From positions 1 through 5,687 of the forward strand of contig CANOFK010000091.1 of the NCBI GenBank assembly GCA_947565265.1: DNA of 5,687 nucleotides, given 5' to 3'. Below the pieces are notes generated by a model, which searched no databases, was not told where the DNA came from, and was given only the letters and a program-made list of their open reading frames with translations. Source of the stretch: an uncultured Clostridia bacterium. GTDB taxonomy: Bacteria > Bacillota > Clostridia > Oscillospirales > Acutalibacteraceae. This document shows, piece after piece, positions 4,438 through 5,687 of the stretch. How positions within the stretch are numbered: position 1 is the stretch's first letter; each line of letters starts with the position of its first letter. Both the position numbers and the translations under genes were made by a program.

Positions 4438-4962
4438 ATGGAAAAACGTTTTTTAGAGGCGGGGAAAATCGTGCGCACCCATGGCGTGCGGGGTGAACTG
4501 TGCCTGGAGCCCTGGGCGGATTCCCCGGATTTCTTGAAACAGGTCAAGGAGTTTTACTTTGACCCCCAGGGCCAGCGGCCGGCAGGGCTGCAAAGCGCCC
4601 GGGTGCACAAGGGGCGGCTGCTGATCTGCCTGGCCGGGGTAAGTACGGTAGAGCAAGGGGACGCCCTGCGGGGCAAGGTGCTGTACCTGGACCGGGAGGA
4701 AATACACCTGGAAGAGGGCCGGTTCTTCTTACAGGACCTGATCGGCCTACAGGCGGTGGACGGCCGTACCGGCCAGGTATACGGTACGGTGGAGGAGATT
4801 TTAAACACCCCTGCCAATGACGTATACCGCATTGTGGGCGGGGGCAAGGAGTACCTTTTCCCGGCAGTGGCGCATATGGTAAAGCGGACTGCGCCAGAGG
4901 AAGGGGTCATAGAACTGCTGCCCATCCCCGGCATTTTTGACGGCGGCGGGGAGGAAGCCTGA
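4438..4962 (+). CDS. rimM: Ribosome maturation factor RimM
   Basis: Assembly factor for the 30S subunit that binds ribosomal protein S19 and aids maturation of the 16S rRNA head domain. The 174-aa product has the two expected parts. The N-terminal RimM beta-barrel (about 6-88) opens with AGKIVRTHGVRGELCLEP, the family hallmark. The PRC-barrel (about 97-168) starts at FFLQDLIGLQAVD and contains EEILNTPANDVYRI and the strand EYLFPAVAHMVK. The end LLPIPGIFDGG corresponds to the usual closing segment. The start is ATG 4438 after GGGAGGG (4428-4434), which is rather close to the codon. An in-frame TTG at 4420 would lie in the terminator T-run and is rejected. The stop TGA shares its last base with the trmD ATG, so the two are likely co-translated. 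Confidence 0.96.
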   Translation: MEKRFLEAGKIVRTHGVRGELCLEPWADSPDFLKQVKEFYFDPQGQRPAGLQSARVHKGRLLICLAGVSTVEQGDALRGKVLYLDREEIHLEEGRFFLQDLIGLQAVDGRTGQVYGTVEEILNTPANDVYRIVGGGKEYLFPAVAHMVKRTAPEEGVIELLPIPGIFDGGGEEA

Positions 4963-5666
4963 TGCGCATGGACATTTTTACCCTGTTCCCGGCGATGTTC
5001 CCCCCTGTGCTGGAAACCAGCATTGTAGGCCGGGCCCGGCGGCGGGGCCTGTTGCAGATCTGCTGCCACCAGTTGCGGGATTTTTCCCCGGACCGCCGGG
5101 GCCGGGTGGACGATATGGTCTTTGGCGGGGGCAAGGGTATGTTGCTGATGGCCGAGCCCTTTGCACGGGGACTGGACGCCCTGGCAGAGCATTTGGGGGC
5201 CCGGCCCCATGTGGTGTACCTCTCCCCCAGGGGCCGGGTGCTGGACCAACAGCGGGCCCGGGAACTGGCCGGGCTGCCGGCCCTGGCCCTGCTGTGCGGC
5301 CACTACGAAGGGCTGGACCAGCGGCTGCTGGACGAATACCAGGCCGAAGAGCTTTCCATAGGCGATTATGTGCTGACAGGCGGCGAACTGCCCGCCATGA
5401 TTTTGGCCGACGCGGTAAGCCGGATGCTGCCGGGGGTGCTTTCGGACCAGAGCTGCTTTGAGCAGGAGAGCCACTTCTCCGGCCTGCTGGAGCATCCCCA
5501 GTATACCCGGCCGGAGGTGTGGCGGGGCCGCAGCGTGCCGCCGGTATTGCTCAGCGGCCATCACCAGAAGATTGAACGGTGGAAAAGGGAGGAATCCCTG
5601 ACAATCACCAGGCGAAACCGGCCAGACCTTTTTGTGCGCTATGCTGAGGCGGAACAGAAAAGCTGA
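4962..5666 (+). CDS. trmD: tRNA (guanine-37-N1)-methyltransferase TrmD
   Basis: SPOUT-class enzyme that uses S-adenosylmethionine and Mg2+ to methylate N1 of G37 next to the anticodon, preventing +1 frameshifts. It acts as a dimer with the active site in a trefoil knot. The 234 aa include the N-terminal MRMDIFTLFPAMF, GGGKGMLLMAEP (55-66), the knot motifs YLSPRGR (86-92), CGHYEGLD (112-119) and SIGDYVLTGGELPAM (132-146), then Arg154, the EHPQYTRP segment (177-184), and LLSGHHQKIERW in the C-terminal domain. The position of catalytic Asp169 in the Haemophilus enzyme is Glu169 here. ATG 4962 is chosen because GGAGG (4950-4954) is 7 bases upstream and it forms TGATG with the rimM stop; ATG 4968 is possible but spaced less well. 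The usual next gene, rplS, would lie beyond the window. Confidence 0.97.
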   Translation: MRMDIFTLFPAMFPPVLETSIVGRARRRGLLQICCHQLRDFSPDRRGRVDDMVFGGGKGMLLMAEPFARGLDALAEHLGARPHVVYLSPRGRVLDQQRARELAGLPALALLCGHYEGLDQRLLDEYQAEELSIGDYVLTGGELPAMILADAVSRMLPGVLSDQSCFEQESHFSGLLEHPQYTRPEVWRGRSVPPVLLSGHHQKIERWKREESLTITRRNRPDLFVRYAEAEQKS

Positions 5667-5687
5667 GCACAAATAGTATAGTAGGCA

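Noticed and set aside
4554..5672. Minus-strand open frame (372 codons) opposite rimM and trmD
   Set aside because: It is a shadow of two certain genes, rich in Pro, Gln, His and Ser, with no recognisable domain.
1..5687. A defence system, CRISPR array or toxin-antitoxin pair
   Set aside because: All genes but the VOC one belong to well-known housekeeping families, and no spaced direct-repeat array is present.

Overview
The window looks like a chromosomal segment of a G+C-rich, gut-type Clostridia (Oscillospiraceae/Ruminococcaceae-like Firmicute). The support is the conserved Firmicute order ylxM-ffh-(insert)-rpsP-khpA-rimM-trmD, clostridial-style protein sequences, strong GGAGG-type ribosome binding sites and a sigma-A consensus promoter. 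The organism call is inferred from gene content and family resemblance, not from a database search. All eight protein genes lie on the plus strand.

Layout: 1-118 is an A+T-rich leader, unlike the G+C-rich rest. 119-1072 is an FBP-type L-lactate dehydrogenase (ldh). 1073-1383 is non-coding and packed with inverted repeats, including a strong hairpin (1137-1165) and a palindromic element of about 100 bp (1167-1272). 1384-1412 is a textbook promoter (TTGACA, 17 bp, TATAAT), followed at the predicted transcript start by a perfect 7-bp inverted repeat. Then come ylxM (1457-1825), ffh (1918-3261), a small VOC-fold gene (3379-3735), rpsP (3827-4069), khpA (4148-4381), an intrinsic terminator (4398-4421), rimM (4438-4962) and trmD (4962-5666). 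The last 21 bases hold nothing I can identify.

How the genes work together: ldh recycles NADH by reducing pyruvate to lactate and appears to be its own unit. The rest is a translation and protein-targeting cluster. Ffh is the SRP GTPase and YlxM its small helix-turn-helix partner. RpsP is ribosomal protein S16, KhpA an RNA-binding KH protein, RimM a 30S maturation factor that contacts the S19 region, and TrmD the tRNA m1G37 methyltransferase that prevents +1 frameshifting. rimM and trmD overlap by one base and are probably translationally coupled. The terminator between khpA and rimM suggests that rimM-trmD output is set partly by read-through.

I do not see a new multi-gene system. The least explained parts are the palindrome-rich ldh-ylxM gap, the symmetrical leader of the ylxM-ffh unit, the terminator inside the ribosomal operon, and the VOC protein between ffh and rpsP that seems to lack the usual metal ligands.
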